A stretch of 64,000 bases of DNA from Akebia trifoliata (GCA_017979445.1 CM030706.1:32443330-32507329); one strand, 5' to 3'; numbered from the stretch's first letter, positions 1 through 17,804 are shown. Notes: generated from the sequence alone by a model not told the origin. Made by a program: numbers and translations.

Positions 1-6594
<6,594 letters not shown>

Positions 6595-8060
6595 CTTTGA
6601 GCATAAGCGTAACTCCCCACTTGTTGCAGAATTATTTAATTCAAGTCTTTCTGAAACAATGGTTGATCATTTCCATGCACATCTACTAAATCATATCCAT
6701 AACAGAAAAAGTAGACTTGCATAAAACAAAAACTTTACAATGACACAATCAGATCATATAAAAGGAACTAAATTCACTGGAATATCACCATTTATCAAAT
6801 CTAGTTATGTGATCTGCTAAATGTATACTCATCTCTGCTGCCCAAATTTTCAGCTCAGGCTCTGATTATAGGAAACAAGAAACAGATCCTAATTGATAAA
6901 TGTTATTTTAATACCATTAAATTAAATTAACCTATGAAGTTAGACTGTTAATAAGCATTTTTTGCCAGTTTTTTTAATTGTCAACCTGAATTATAGTTTA
7001 ATTTTTCCCAAACCAATGTCTTTCTTATGCGAATTTACTAACTACGAAACAAACTTTGAATTAAAATCTTGATCAGTGAATCAGTGATAAGATCTTTTGA
7101 TGCTCGACGACCACAAGACAAAAATTATCCATGATTAAGAATATTACATACAGTTGTTAGATATTCGGAAACCATGACCAAGACCTCAGCCTCTAACTCA
7201 TAAATCATGTCTGAAGGTGTAGGAACATTGCTAAATCTCTGTAAGGCATACAGCATCACTAACTCCATCCTACCACATTGTTTAAGATTTCATTGATTTC
7301 TTTTTCTTTAGTGAAAATCTTCACTACAAAAACATGACTTCGGCATCAAAATATGTACATTCATTGATTCAAAGAATATGAACTTCAAATGAAGATACAA
7401 CAGAGAATGAGTAGTAATTGATCAAAATTAAACATTGAAATTCAACATAACTAGAATTTCAGAAATCACACAGACCGACAGAAGCTTAACAACATGATTC
7501 AACTAGATAAATTCGGCACCAAAACATATACATTACTGACTTGTAAGAACGATTTTTATTTTTATTGTATTATATTTTTTTTTTTGTTTGCAGAAAAGTG
7601 ATTCAAGAACTTAGAATGAAGAAACAACAGAGAAATGCACAATTGCAGAGAAGTGATCACACAGAAGAACAACAACATGATTCAACTTGATGAATACGGA
7701 ATCAAAATATACACATTATTGGCTTGAAAGAACGATTTTTTGCAGAAAAAGGGATTCAACTCAATCAACTTAAAATGAGGAAACAATAGAGAATGAGCAG
7801 CAATCGAGCAAAATAATTTTTTTGGAAGATCAATCGAGCAAAATAAACTGACAATAAAAATCGAAATTCAACATAACTAAGATTGCAGAGATCACATAGA
7901 ACAACAACATGATTCAAATCTCACCTTCAAATTCGCAACTCGAAAATCAAAACTGAAGTAACCAAAACGATTTCAAGAGATCTGCATTACGGAAGTCGAC
8001 GAAGTGATCGAGAAATTATGGTTCGGCTCAGAAGAACCGAAATGTTGATTGAGAAATAAA
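6595..8060 (-). other. Probable 5' leader of the LACS9-like gene with a leader intron
   Basis: Upstream of the ATG at 6594 the minus strand shows an acceptor TTGTTTCAG ending at 6651. A strong donor, AAG followed by GTGAG, places the exon edge at 7925. A leader exon from about 8060 to 7925 joined to 6650-6595 would remove a 1.27-kb intron (6651-7924). No coding is seen inside it. The transcription start is inferred from the TATA box and not shown by the sequence alone. Confidence 0.5.
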
Positions 8061-8093
8061 AACCCTAACATCGAAATGATACTGGTTTTTATA
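8060..8093 (-). promoter_or_regulatory. TATA box and telo-box of the LACS9-like promoter
   Basis: Read on the minus strand, TATAAAAA occupies 8093-8086. About 20 bases further on is TTAGGGTTT (8068-8060), the telo-box (AAACCCTAA on the plus strand) often found near plant transcription starts. Their order and spacing fit a start just upstream of the inferred leader exon. Confidence 0.5.
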
Positions 8094-8436
8094 TGCGTTG
8101 AGATGGGCGGAGACATCGAGATTCTTAAGGGGTTGGAGTCCGTCAGTTACAGAACTCTTCTATTTCTAACAATTGCTCTTATTTATTTATTGAAAACTGT
8201 TGTGTCCAATGTGGTTTGACATTCAAAGTCCAACGTACGGTTGAGATAGAAGGATATTCTGTCTATGATCCAATATCGTTGTAAAAAGATTCCTAGAGAT
8301 CAGTGTCAATGCCACAAAGAAGATCTTTTGGTATATCTTCTCTTTTTCTCCGACGTTCGTTGGGCACATGGACTTCAGTCCAATCCCGTAACTAAGAGAG
8401 TAAGGTTACCACCCAACTAACTGTCTCTTTGCACCC

Positions 8437-8444
8437 CACGTGTC
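8437..8444. promoter_or_regulatory. G-box / ABRE-like site upstream of LACS9
   Basis: The sequence CACGTGTC contains a CACGTG G-box and the ACGTGTC core bound by plant bZIP and bHLH factors. It lies about 345 bp upstream of the inferred TATA box. A single short motif can occur by chance. Confidence 0.3.
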
Positions 8445-8535
8445 ACATAAATCAGGGCCACAGATCCCGTAATTAAGAGAGTTAAGTTACCACCGAACAT
8501 ATTGTTCAATGGTTCCCAATCCTTGATTAAATATT

Positions 8536-9010
8536 GAAGTGAACGCATATCCAACTCTGTGACGTAGGACATAAAACGGGTCGGATTTTATCCGAAACCC
8601 GAATTTAAACGGGTTTGAGTTCTTGGAGTAGATCCGATTTAAAATATATGTTAAATATGATTTAATGTCTCATGATCTAGTCAGAACCGAGTTGGATATG
8701 GATCCGTCCATATATCCACCTAGATCCGGATTATATGGAAGTGAACACATATCCAAATAGCGGAGCTGACATTTATGGTTCATTGTTCTGAATGCCTGAA
8801 TAATATGGAAGAGAACACATATACAACTCCGTGAAGTAGATAGGGCATAAAATGGGTCAGATTTTATTCGAAATCCAAATTTAACTGATTTGGGTTTTTG
8901 GAGTAGATTTAATTCAAAAATGAGTCAAATATGGTTTGTTGTCTCATGAACTAAGTAGGAACTCGTCAGATACAAATCCATCTATATACCCATCCAGAAA
9001 CAGATTATAT
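8536..9010. repeat. Imperfect direct repeat, two copies about 274 bp apart
   Basis: Segments starting near 8536 and 8810 share the order GAAGxGAACxCATAT, CAACTC, GACGTAGGAC/GAAGTAGATAGGGC, CATAAAA(C/T)GGGTC, then a matching run to the ATATATCCACC/ATATACCCATCC stretch. The second copy merges into the TIR element at 8841. The first looks like a partial duplicate of the same region. Confidence 0.6.
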
Positions 9011-9361
9011 ATTATTTCTAAAATTATACTTTTTAGGTTTTTCAAAATATTATTTTGTACTAATTTAATATAACATAAATTCTTATAAAATAAAATGATT
9101 ATAATGATAAAATAGAATAATATAACAATTAACAAACAAATATAAAAGGAAAAATGATGAACTATTCATAATTATCCGACCCAAATCAAGCAATTCAGAC
9201 GGGTCAAATCAGGATTAAGTGAAATCAAAATGATTCCAATATAATTTATCTAGTAAGATCCAAGTCAACTTTAGATGCGGGTTTGGATTCATATAAACAA
9301 ATTCGTATTTGAATAAGGATATACTCATATCCAAGCCGAAATCGATCCATTTTAAGCCCTA
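8841..9361. mobile_element. TIR element / MITE with imperfect 8-bp flanks (hAT-like)
   Basis: The left end TAGGGCATAAAATGGGTC and the right end GATCCATTTTAAGCCCTA are inverted repeats, and the internal arms hold inverted ATATCC-type stretches. Flanks GAAGTAGA (8833-8840) and GAAGTATA (9362-9369) match at seven of eight bases, which would fit a hAT-type target duplication. It has no coding capacity. The surrounding direct repeat makes the duplication less certain. Confidence 0.5.
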
Positions 9362-9760
9362 GAAGTATAGCACTTGTGATTTTTTATGGAGATTCTATTG
9401 GCACACCAACTTTTAATTATTGCAAATCAATCTATATGTAATCAACTCTTTAATTTCAAAAGGATTGGTGTGTTTAAGTAAAAGTTAAAGTGCTAATAAA
9501 AACTCTTTTTTTTAAATAATTTTTTAGAACTTTTATCAACACACCAACTTCTTTCTTTGTGATTATAGTGAGAGAAGGTCGAAATGTGTTTGTTTAATCT
9601 CGCTATTATCAAGGTTATTTTTGTTAAAAAGAGTGGAATTCCAATCCCGCAATGTCCTATAATCATGTTAATTAGTTTTTAGCTTTGTACACTTAAAATT
9701 CGCTTTAGTTAAAAAATTAAATAAGAAAAATCTTGCAATATATTAAATGATATAAAATTA
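9362..9760. other. Intergenic, with a decayed hAT-like MITE near 9391-9507
   Basis: The stretch GAGATTCTATTGGCACACC near 9391 and a diverged inverse near 9500 match the ends of the intact MITE at 36752-36875. Another half-end is visible near 9530-9550. Nothing codes here. Confidence 0.45.
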
Positions 9761-9859
9761 GATCATCCTCATCATAGAGATCATCTTTATAAAAAATCAG
9801 CCCATTTCAAAACTTCTAACCCATACGTTGGGGCTCTCTTTAGGGCCTCCAAACGCCTC

Positions 9860-9861
<2 letters not shown>

Positions 9862-9902
<41 letters not shown>
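9862..9902. repeat. (TA)n microsatellite
   Basis: About 40 bp of uninterrupted alternating A and T, between two decayed MITE modules. Confidence 0.95.
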
Positions 9903-9905
<3 letters not shown>

Positions 9906-10713
9906 AATCTTTTTTCAAAATATGAGTTAGAAGTTTCGAATTGAGCTGATTTTTTTTTTTTTTTTTTTTTGTGAAAATGATCTCTATGATGAGAAGATAA
10001 CCCCCACAAAAAATCAACCCAATCTGAACCTTCTAACCCCATTAAAAGTGATTTAAAATGTAGATTGCTAATTTTTTACCAATAATTTGTAAATCACTTT
10101 TGATAGATTTATAAGTTTTAGATCAGGCTGATTTTTTGTGAGGATGATCTTCTCATCATAGAGACCATCTTCACAAAAACTCAGCCCATTCTGAAACTTT
10201 TTTGTCATATATGAAAGCATATGTAAAAATAATCATTTTTCAAAATATGATTTAGAAATTTTGGAATGGGACTGAGTTTTTGTGAGGATGGTCTCTATGA
10301 TGAGAAGATCATCCTCACAAAAAATCAGCCTAATCTGAAACTTATAAATCCATCAAAAGTGGTTTACAAATTATTGGTTAAAAGTCAACAATCCACATTC
10401 TAAATCACCTTTGATGGGATTAGAAGATTCAGATTCGGCTGATTTTTATTAAGGGTTATCTTATCATCATAGAGATCATCCTTACTAAAAATCAGCTCAT
10501 TTCAAAACTTCTAACCCCATCAAAAGTGATTTACAAAAAATGGATGGTCCACAGTTCTTTAACTTGTGAACTGGGGTTAGAAGTTTCGGAATGAGTTGAT
10601 TTTTTATGAGGATGATCTTCTCACCATAGAGATCATCCTCACAAAAAATCAGCACATTTTAAAACTTCTAACTCTTATTTTAAAAAATGTTTGGATATAT
10701 ATCTATATATATA

Positions 10714-11075
10714 GGGAAATGTTCAGCAACAAACATTTTGGCAAAACACTTTTCAAAACATGGGTTAGAGGTTTTGGAATGGGCTGATTTTTTGTGAGGA
10801 TGATCTCTATGGTGAGGAGATCATCATCACCAAAAATCAGCTCATTCCAAAACTTCTAACCCCATCAAAAATGATTTACAAGAAATGGACGGTCCACAAT
10901 TTTTCAACTTGTAAACTGGGGCTAGAAGTTTTGGAATGGGCTGATTTTTGGTGAGGATGATCTCCTCACCGTAGAGATCATCATCACCAAAAATCAGCCC
11001 ATTCCAAAACCTCTAACCATGTTTTGAAAAATGTTTTGCCAAAATGTTTGTCAAAATGTTTGTTGCTGAACAGGA
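10714..11075. mobile_element. MITE unit I (TIR type A)
   Basis: The left end GGGAAATGTTCAGCAACA is inverted at the right end (TGTTGCTGAACAGGAC). It holds two internal hairpins and a central spacer in the forward orientation. A 12-bp TA run separates it from unit II. Confidence 0.85.
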
Positions 11076-11087
11076 CATATATATATA

Positions 11088-11468
11088 GGGTCCCGTTCGG
11101 CACCCTAAGTTTTACCACACACTTTAACAAACGCGTTTTGTCCTACATGGGTTAGAAGTTTCGGAATGGGCTGATTTTTGGTGAGGATGATCTCTATGGT
11201 GAGGAGATCATCCTCACCAAAAATCAGCTCATTCCAAAACTTCTAACCCCATCAAAAATGATTTACAAAAAATGGACGGTCCACGATTTTTCAACGTGTA
11301 AACATGGGGATAAACATTTTGGAATGGGCTGATTTTTGGGGAGGATGATCTTCTAATCATAGAGATCATCCTCACCAAAAATCAGCCCATTCCAAAACTT
11401 CTAACCTATGTAGGACAAAAAACGTTTGTTAAAGTGTGTGGTAAAACTTAGGCTGCTGAACATTTCCC
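11088..11468. mobile_element. MITE unit II (TIR type B)
   Basis: The TIR reads GGGTCCCGTTCGGCACCC then TAAGTTTTACCACACAC, and is inverted at the right end. The internal hairpins and spacer are the same as in unit I, forward orientation. A 19-bp TA run follows. Confidence 0.85.
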
Positions 11469-11487
11469 ATATATATATATATATATA

Positions 11488-11864
11488 GGGAAATGTTCAG
11501 CAACAAACATTTTGACAAACATTTTGGCAAAACATTTTTCAAAACATGGGTTAGAGGTTTTGGAATGGGCTGATTTTTGGTGAGGATGATCTCTACGGTG
11601 AGGAGATCATCATCACCAAAAATCAGCCCATTCCAAAACTTCTAACCCCATCAAAAATGGTTTACAAAAAATGGACGGTTCACGATTTTTCAACTTGTAG
11701 ACTGGGGCTAGAAGTTTTGGAATGGGCTGATTTTTGGTGATGATGATCTCCTCACTGTAGAGATCATCCTCACAAAAAATCAGCCCATTCCAAAACCTCT
11801 AACCCATGTTTTGAAAAATGTTTTGCCAAAATGTTTTGCCAAAATGTTTGTTGCTGAACGGGAC
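11488..11864. mobile_element. MITE unit III (TIR type A)
   Basis: Type A ends as in unit I, with an extra copy of the ACAAACATTTTG motif near the left end. Its spacer is in the forward orientation. Its right end abuts unit IV directly with no TA spacer. Confidence 0.85.
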
Positions 11865-12232
11865 CACCCTTAGTTTTACCACACACTTTAACAAACGCGT
11901 TTTGTCTTACATGGGTTAGAAGTTTCGGAATGAGCTGATTTTTGGTGAGGATGATCTCTATGGTGAGGAGATCATCCTCACCAAAAATCAGCTCATTCCA
12001 AAACTTCTAACCCCATCAAAATTGATTTACAAAAAATGGACGGTCCACGATTTTTCAACGTGTAAACATGGGGCTAAACATTTTGGAATGGGCTGATTTT
12101 TGAGGAGGATGATCTTCTAATCATAGAGATCATCCTCACCAAAAATCAGCTCATTCCAAAACTTCTAACCCATGTAGGACAAAAAACGTTTGTTAAAGTG
12201 TGTGGTAAAACTTAGGGTGCTGAACATTTCCC
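11865..12232. mobile_element. MITE unit IV (TIR type B, left end truncated)
   Basis: It begins inside the type B TIR at CCTTAGTTTTACCACACAC, having lost about 14 outer bases, and runs to a complete right end (GCTGAACATTTCCC). The spacer is forward. The missing outer bases coincide with the direct junction to unit III. Confidence 0.8.
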
Positions 12233-12251
12233 TATATATATATATATATAT

Positions 12252-12632
12252 GGGAAATGTTCAGCACCCTAAGTTTTACCACACACTTTAACAAACGTTT
12301 TTTGTCCTACATGGGTTAGAAGTTTTGGAATTGGCTGATTTTTGGTGAGGATGATCTCTATGATTAGAAGATCATTCTCCCCAAAAATCAGCCCATTCCG
12401 AAATGTTTAGTCCCATGTTTACACGTTGAAAAATCGTGAACCGTCCATTTTTTGTAAATCATTTTTGATGGGGTTAGAAGTTTTGGAATGAGCTGATTTT
12501 TGGTGAGGATGATCTCCTCACCATAGAGATCATCCTCACCAAAAATCAGCCCATTCCAAAACTTCTAACCCATGTAAGACAAAACACGTTTGTTAAAGTG
12601 TGTGGTAAAGCTTAGGGTGCGGAACGGGACCC
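12252..12632. mobile_element. MITE unit V (TIR type B, inverted)
   Basis: Type B ends on both sides. The central spacer reads AATCGTGAACCGTCCATT, the reverse complement of that in units I-IV, so this unit is inserted in the opposite orientation. Confidence 0.85.
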
Positions 12633-12642
12633 TATATATATA

Positions 12643-13017
12643 GGGTAGCGTTCAAGGGCAAACTTTTTAGCAAACTTTTTGGCAAAACATTTTTCAAAAC
12701 ATGGGTTAGAGGTTTTGGAATGGGCTGATTTTTGGTGAGGATGATCTCTACGGTGAGTAGATCATCCTCACCAAAAATCAGCCCATTCCAAAACTTCTAA
12801 CCCATGTTTACCAGTTGAAAAATCATGGACCGTCCATTTTTTGTAAACTGTTTTTGATGGGGTTAGAAGTTTTGGAATGGGCTGATTTTTGGTGATGATC
12901 TCCTCACCATAGAGATCATCCTCACCAAAAATCAACCCATTCCAAAACCTCTAACTCATGTTTTGAAAAATGTTTTGCCAAAAAGTTTGCTAAAAAGTTG
13001 GCCATTGAACGCCCCCC
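12643..13017. mobile_element. MITE unit VI (TIR type A variant, inverted)
   Basis: The left end GGGTAGCGTTCAAGGGCAAA and the right end (GCCATTGAACGCCCCCC) are inverted repeats that diverge from units I and III in their outer bases. The spacer is inverted as in unit V. A TA run and a GA run follow. Confidence 0.8.

Positions 13018-13062
<45 letters not shown>
13018..13062. repeat. Compound (TA)n(GA)n microsatellite
   Basis: About 17 bp of TA followed by about 28 bp of GA, immediately after MITE unit VI. Confidence 0.95.
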
Positions 13063-13064
<2 letters not shown>

Positions 13065-13462
13065 TATGTTTTTCACGTTAGATTTAGATGAAAGGAGTGA
13101 CTCAACTTCTGTTGTACCATACTTGACCTAAGAAGTTACCTTGGGGAAATATTTTTGGGGGAAAGTTTAGAGGCCTCGTAGAGAGTCACACATTTTTCAT
13201 TTCATAGGTTAGAAGTTTTGGGACACGCTATTTTTTGTGAGGATGATCATTATGGTGAGAAGACCATCCTCACAAAAAATCAGTTCATTCTAAAACTTCA
13301 AACCCAATTTATAAGTTGAAGAATCCTCGACCATCAATTATTTTTAAACCACTTTTGATGGGGATAGAATGAACTGATTTTTTTTGTGAGGATGATCACC
13401 TCACCATAGAGATCATCTTCCCAAAAAATCAGTCCATTCCAAAACTTCTAGCCCATATATTA

Positions 13463-14550
13463 AAAAACTTTTGACTCTTTTTAAGGCCTCTTCCCATATT
13501 TTTTAGTGTATTTTTTTTTTTTCAGCCAATCAAAACACTTTCCAAAAGTTAAAAAGCATGTTGGTGAACAATACTTTTTAAGTTAAAACTAATGAACCAT
13601 AACCAATAAGGAGACCAAACGATGTTGGTGTACTCATTTTTAGTTTCTATATTTTGCAGGAAATCAAATGGGACAAAAATTGTGGGACTTTGAAAGAAAA
13701 ATATCCCATTTTCATTCAATAATTAGCTCTCCCATAACATCACACATCTTAAAACTGCTTTTAGTTGATTTCACCAAACGCCCCCACAAATTCTAAAGGC
13801 ATTTCATGAATGACATCGTCAAACACTCACTTCTTTTTAAGTGATTCCAAAAGAAGCAGATTCCATAAAAGTACTTCGTTTGAAAGCAAAGCTCCGACAA
13901 AATGCCTGTACTTATGATGAAAACACTTGTTAAAGAATTAGAAACTGATGCAACATTTATTCGAGAAGTTATACAAGAATCAAAGGTATGTCCATGAAAC
14001 CTATTTTTTCCGTATATGTCTATTGAGAGCTACATCTTTTGTGATCATTGTGGGAATGCAATCTCACTCAACCCAATCCTTTCTTCCACCAGCTTTATCT
14101 CCTTCACAGGGTCCTTGTAGCATTTTTCTTGCAAATACTCTCACAATCAAGTTAATATTCAATTCACAAGAATAACAAGTCCCAAAATAACTTATCTACC
14201 TATTCCCTTAATGGCCTCCCTATTTAAAATCCCACCCCCTCTTCTTTGAATCACCTAACAACAGTATCAGACAATGTATTAAGAATTGGAATTAGTTATA
14301 GTCCAAAAAATTGGAATAAATTTTTGACAAGTTACTCCTAAACATTGCTGTGCCTGCAAAAAGATAAATTCAACAAACAAAAAACTCACACTACAACTAG
14401 TAGGTACAAGATTCACACAAGCCATAAAATTCCAACCAACCTCCTTATATTTTTCGATGAAGTAATCTGACTTTCTCCGCGTTGGATACAATCTTCTTAA
14501 TCTCAGATTGGTGAGGATTTCTGATTTCGAGGGCCAAATATCATGTACAA
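13463..14550. other. Intergenic between the MITE cluster and the FRS gene
   Basis: No recognisable gene. 13460-13800 has MITE-like wording (for example TTTCACCAAACGCCCCC near 13770) without a clear partner end. 14279-14550 directly follows the FRS stop codon and probably holds its 3' untranslated region. Confidence 0.5.
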
Positions 14551-16653
14551 CTAGTTTTGAGACCATGTTATCTGTCTGACTTCCTTTGGCTTTGTTATGG
14601 GTACGACACTGGCAGATACCTTATCCATAGATTTCACTTTAATGAGCGCTTCTTTTAGGAAAATTTTCGCAGCTCTATATCTCTCTTTTGATAAAGACCC
14701 TTCTTCTGCAAGTTTGATGGAGTCTTCACGAAGGTCTTCGTAACACTTTGAGATAAATTCGGGACCAATGTCCTGTGCTCCATTAAATATATCGAGATTC
14801 TTCACATCCATCGTCCAACGTTTCAATACGTAATGAGATGGGATCTCATACTCACCAACTGCAAAAAGAACTAGCATTGCATGTCTACAAATATAGCCTT
14901 CGAATTCAAATAAACGACATATACAAGAAACCGTGGTCTCAGAACCATTCCAAATAACTGTGTAATCTTTTATAGCTCTCTTCCCATTTAACTTCATTAC
15001 CAATTCCTTCACTACGTAAGTTGCATTTGAACCTTCATCCTGTTGAATATGTACTGCATTACATGAGGGAATTTGCAAAATCTCATCTTGAAATTTCTTG
15101 AATATGTCGATCGTGTACACAGACGCCATTTGGGCTTCATAAGGTGATTTTGTAATCAAATTGGGTGTCTTACGGGAAGTTTCAAGATCTGCTCTCTCTT
15201 CATCATTATAACTTCTTTGTAAAGCCAACTCATATTGACCTATAAACTCCTTCAAACAGGTCTTTTTACAAATGTAATCATCAAAAAAAGAGTTGAGGCT
15301 TTCACTTTTCTTTGAAGTTGACATCCCACCAAAAAAAGTGTCCTTCAAGTAGACTGGGACCCATTTTCTACGATCATCATACAATGCATGAAGCCATTCA
15401 TGATCTTTGAGTTCATAAGCTTCTATTAACTTCTTCCACCGCCTTTCAAATTGTTCAGATGTTAGTGAATCATAAATGCACTTCTCAAACTTATACATTA
15501 ATCCTTCGTTGGCTTTAAATACACTACCCAATTTCTCAGGAACCTTTTTCATTATATGCCATAAGCAAAGACGATGATGGGTTTCTGGAAAAACCTCCAA
15601 TATTGCTGCTTTTATGGCCTCGTGTTGATCTGTAATTATGGCCTTTGGAGGCCCACCCTGCATCACTGTAAGCCATGTTCTAAATACCCAGAGAAAAGAT
15701 GCTTTCGTCTCATCTGTAACTAGTGCACATCCAAGTAACATGGATTGCCCATGGTGGTTAACTCCTACAAAAAGCACAAGTTTCATCTCATACTTTTTTG
15801 TCAAGTACGCAGTGTCAAAAGTGATGACATCACCAAAGTGAGAATAAGTCACCCTAGACTTGGTATCAGCCCAAAAGACATTTCTCAATTGTTGCCGTTC
15901 ATCAAGTTCCATCGCATAAAAGAATCTCGGATTCGAAACTTGTGTGAGCATGAAGTACTCATAAATAGTTTTTGCATCTCCAGCTGACAAGGACTCTCGC
16001 TGTTCTTCATCAAGAAAACCTAAGCCGTCATTATCCATGCCGTGTAAACTCTTAACTCTATTAGATTGCTTGGTTGCAGTGGAACTCATCTTTGATACCT
16101 CTTCTGAAGAAGGAGTGTATGTAGTAATCAGCTGTGACTGAAAAATGCATGCACTAAGGGGATAGAGTTCATGGTTATGTTCCTTGATAAACTTTATTAG
16201 AACCCATTTCCCATTCCCATATCTCTTCACCTTCATCATTGCCTTGCAATCTAATCTCGTGTTGGGTCTTGGGTTATCTACTTTTCTTGTCTGTTTTATT
16301 CCTTCTCTTGAACAAACATATGTTCTACCAATGACTTCATTGTTCGTTCTGGAACGACGAATGAATCTCTTACGAATGCCGAATCCTACACGCTTGGCAT
16401 ACTCATTATAGAATGAATATGTTGTGTGTTCGAAGTCAAACACCATACCTAGATAGGGCTCTAAATTTGAGTCTTCAATTGCAGTGCACTCCCTTGCAGC
16501 AAAATTCTCTTCACCTTCATTCATATCAGTATAAATTTCATCTACAACAGGGGACTCCCTCGCAGCATAATTCTCTCCAACTTCATCTATATCAGGAAAA
16601 GGTTCAACATCCTCATCTGTAATGGAATCCCTACAGTTGGTAGCCTTTTCCAT
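14551..16653 (-). CDS. FAR1-RELATED SEQUENCE (FRS)-type transcription factor, 700 aa
   Basis: FRS proteins are nuclear regulators descended from Mutator-like transposases. The reading frame is open for all 700 codons. Residues about 68-162 form the FAR1 zinc-finger domain, with Cys114, Cys136 and the HNHEL pair His159/His161. Residues about 270-400 match the MULE transposase core: ITFDTAY (Asp280), AIITDQ (Asp342) and the conserved LCLWHI stretch. A SWIM finger follows, CICRLFEFEGYICRH (Cys577, Cys579, Cys589, His591). The acidic N-terminus contains a short repeat (GENYAARES and EENFAAREC). The ATG at 16653 begins the frame. A possible leader exon runs from an acceptor ending at 16777. No TIRs are visible close to its ends, which favours a domesticated gene over an active transposon. 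Which family member it is cannot be decided here. Confidence 0.88.
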   Translation of the reverse strand: MEKATNCRDSITDEDVEPFPDIDEVGENYAARESPVVDEIYTDMNEGEENFAARECTAIEDSNLEPYLGMVFDFEHTTYSFYNEYAKRVGFGIRKRFIRRSRTNNEVIGRTYVCSREGIKQTRKVDNPRPNTRLDCKAMMKVKRYGNGKWVLIKFIKEHNHELYPLSACIFQSQLITTYTPSSEEVSKMSSTATKQSNRVKSLHGMDNDGLGFLDEEQRESLSAGDAKTIYEYFMLTQVSNPRFFYAMELDERQQLRNVFWADTKSRVTYSHFGDVITFDTAYLTKKYEMKLVLFVGVNHHGQSMLLGCALVTDETKASFLWVFRTWLTVMQGGPPKAIITDQHEAIKAAILEVFPETHHRLCLWHIMKKVPEKLGSVFKANEGLMYKFEKCIYDSLTSEQFERRWKKLIEAYELKDHEWLHALYDDRRKWVPVYLKDTFFGGMSTSKKSESLNSFFDDYICKKTCLKEFIGQYELALQRSYNDEERADLETSRKTPNLITKSPYEAQMASVYTIDIFKKFQDEILQIPSCNAVHIQQDEGSNATYVVKELVMKLNGKRAIKDYTVIWNGSETTVSCICRLFEFEGYICRHAMLVLFAVGEYEIPSHYVLKRWTMDVKNLDIFNGAQDIGPEFISKCYEDLREDSIKLAEEGSLSKERYRAAKIFLKEALIKVKSMDKVSASVVPITKPKEVRQITWSQN

Positions 16654-17804
16654 GATGTCTCCAATGATATGCGGTTCAATGTCAATTATTGGGTCACATT
16701 GACACTATAAAAGTCCAACCGGCCTTGAGATTCCATGGTGTGTGATTATTTCTGTTTTCCAAGTGACCATAAAGGGCTGCACAAACATATTTACATAAAT
16801 ATATTAAAGAGTTTAATGGATTTCAAACATAAAAAAATAAATGGAGACTAGAATAAAGTAGGCAATACAAATATCAAAATTGTATCTAGTACTTTAAATA
16901 CAACAGGCCACAAAATGGAAAAAAAAAAAAAAAAGGTTTCAAGGGACCAACAAATACATACTGTGAAGTACATTTTTGCGATCACTTAGAAGAGCTGATC
17001 ATTGACCTTGCCAATCCCTTAAGTAAGACCCACTGTATCCTATGTGCTTGCAACTCTCCCTTTTTCCAAAATATTGTACTACTTATTTATTAGATGTTAA
17101 GAAATTAGGTTTTGAGATTAGAGAAAGGAATTATAAACCTTGAAGAGCCAAAGAGAAGATAATGAAAAGGTTCTACTAAAAAAAAGGAGGGAAAACTATA
17201 GAAGCTGAGAACAAAGAAGGCTGGGGTCTCAAGCTCCCTTGCACCATTCACATTGATGCTAGTGGAAAACCCATGTGATGCAAAGGAAGTTAAGGGAAAA
17301 TAAGCCACAATTTTGTTTAATTTAGCAATTTCTCATTTAATTCATGATCAATACACCAATTTTAAAACATTTCAAGAAATGTTTCGTGTAGTCGCCCGAT
17401 TTTTACCTAATTTTTGAAAGCTGAATATTGGGGAGTCTCAAACCTAAGATATAAGACAACTTGAATCTACACATCAGCCACCCAACCAAGTGAGTGCTTG
17501 TGTAATTAAACCATATCAGTAAAAAGTGTGTAATGGTCTCACTAGAAGAAACCAATTCCAAGCAACACAAATGATAATAGATATATCAAAAAAATATGAA
17601 TTTTATTATCATTTAACTTTTCAAATTACCCAAACAAAAAAATAACACTATTTGAAAGGAAAAAAATAGCACAATTATAAAACAATGACAATTATTTATA
17701 AATATCCCACTTCCGTTGATGTATAAAATTACAAATTTTTAGATTCTAAGTGATTTATAAAATTTCACTTGCTACCTTTTGGTATAATTGAAGAGCCTAA
17801 ACTG
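16654..17804. other. 5' flank of the FRS gene
   Basis: A splice acceptor-like GTGCAG ends at 16777 on the minus strand, so 16776-16654 may be a leader exon. Beyond this the sequence is AT-rich, with an A run at 16919-16934. The small minus-strand ORF at 17308-17105 has no recognisable feature. Confidence 0.4.

Larger units (their letters stand above)
9761..13462. mobile_element. Cluster of palindromic MITEs (at least six complete units plus decayed ones)
   Basis: The whole stretch is built from one hairpin module. An arm of the kind TTAGAAGTTTTGGAATGGGC, TGATTTTTGGTGAGGATGATC is followed by a short loop and its own inverse. Two such hairpins flank a central asymmetric spacer containing AATGGACGGTCCACGATT, and outer TIRs close each unit of about 360-380 bp. 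Units are separated by 10-19 bp of pure TA. Decayed modules occupy 9761-10690 and 13190-13462. There is no coding capacity. The shared TIRs, TA-rich flanks and a 9-bp duplication around a relative at 20639 suggest a Mutator-like non-autonomous family; this assignment is inference. Confidence 0.85.

Noticed and set aside
10596..10787. ORFs inside the MITE cluster
   Set aside because: The frames simply read through palindromic MITE arms and TA runs; nearly the same peptide appears in several units on both strands.
17105..17308. 67-codon minus-strand ORF upstream of the FRS gene, possible N-terminal exon
   Set aside because: No donor site joins it in frame to the FRS start, and FRS proteins do not carry such a hydrophobic N-terminus.
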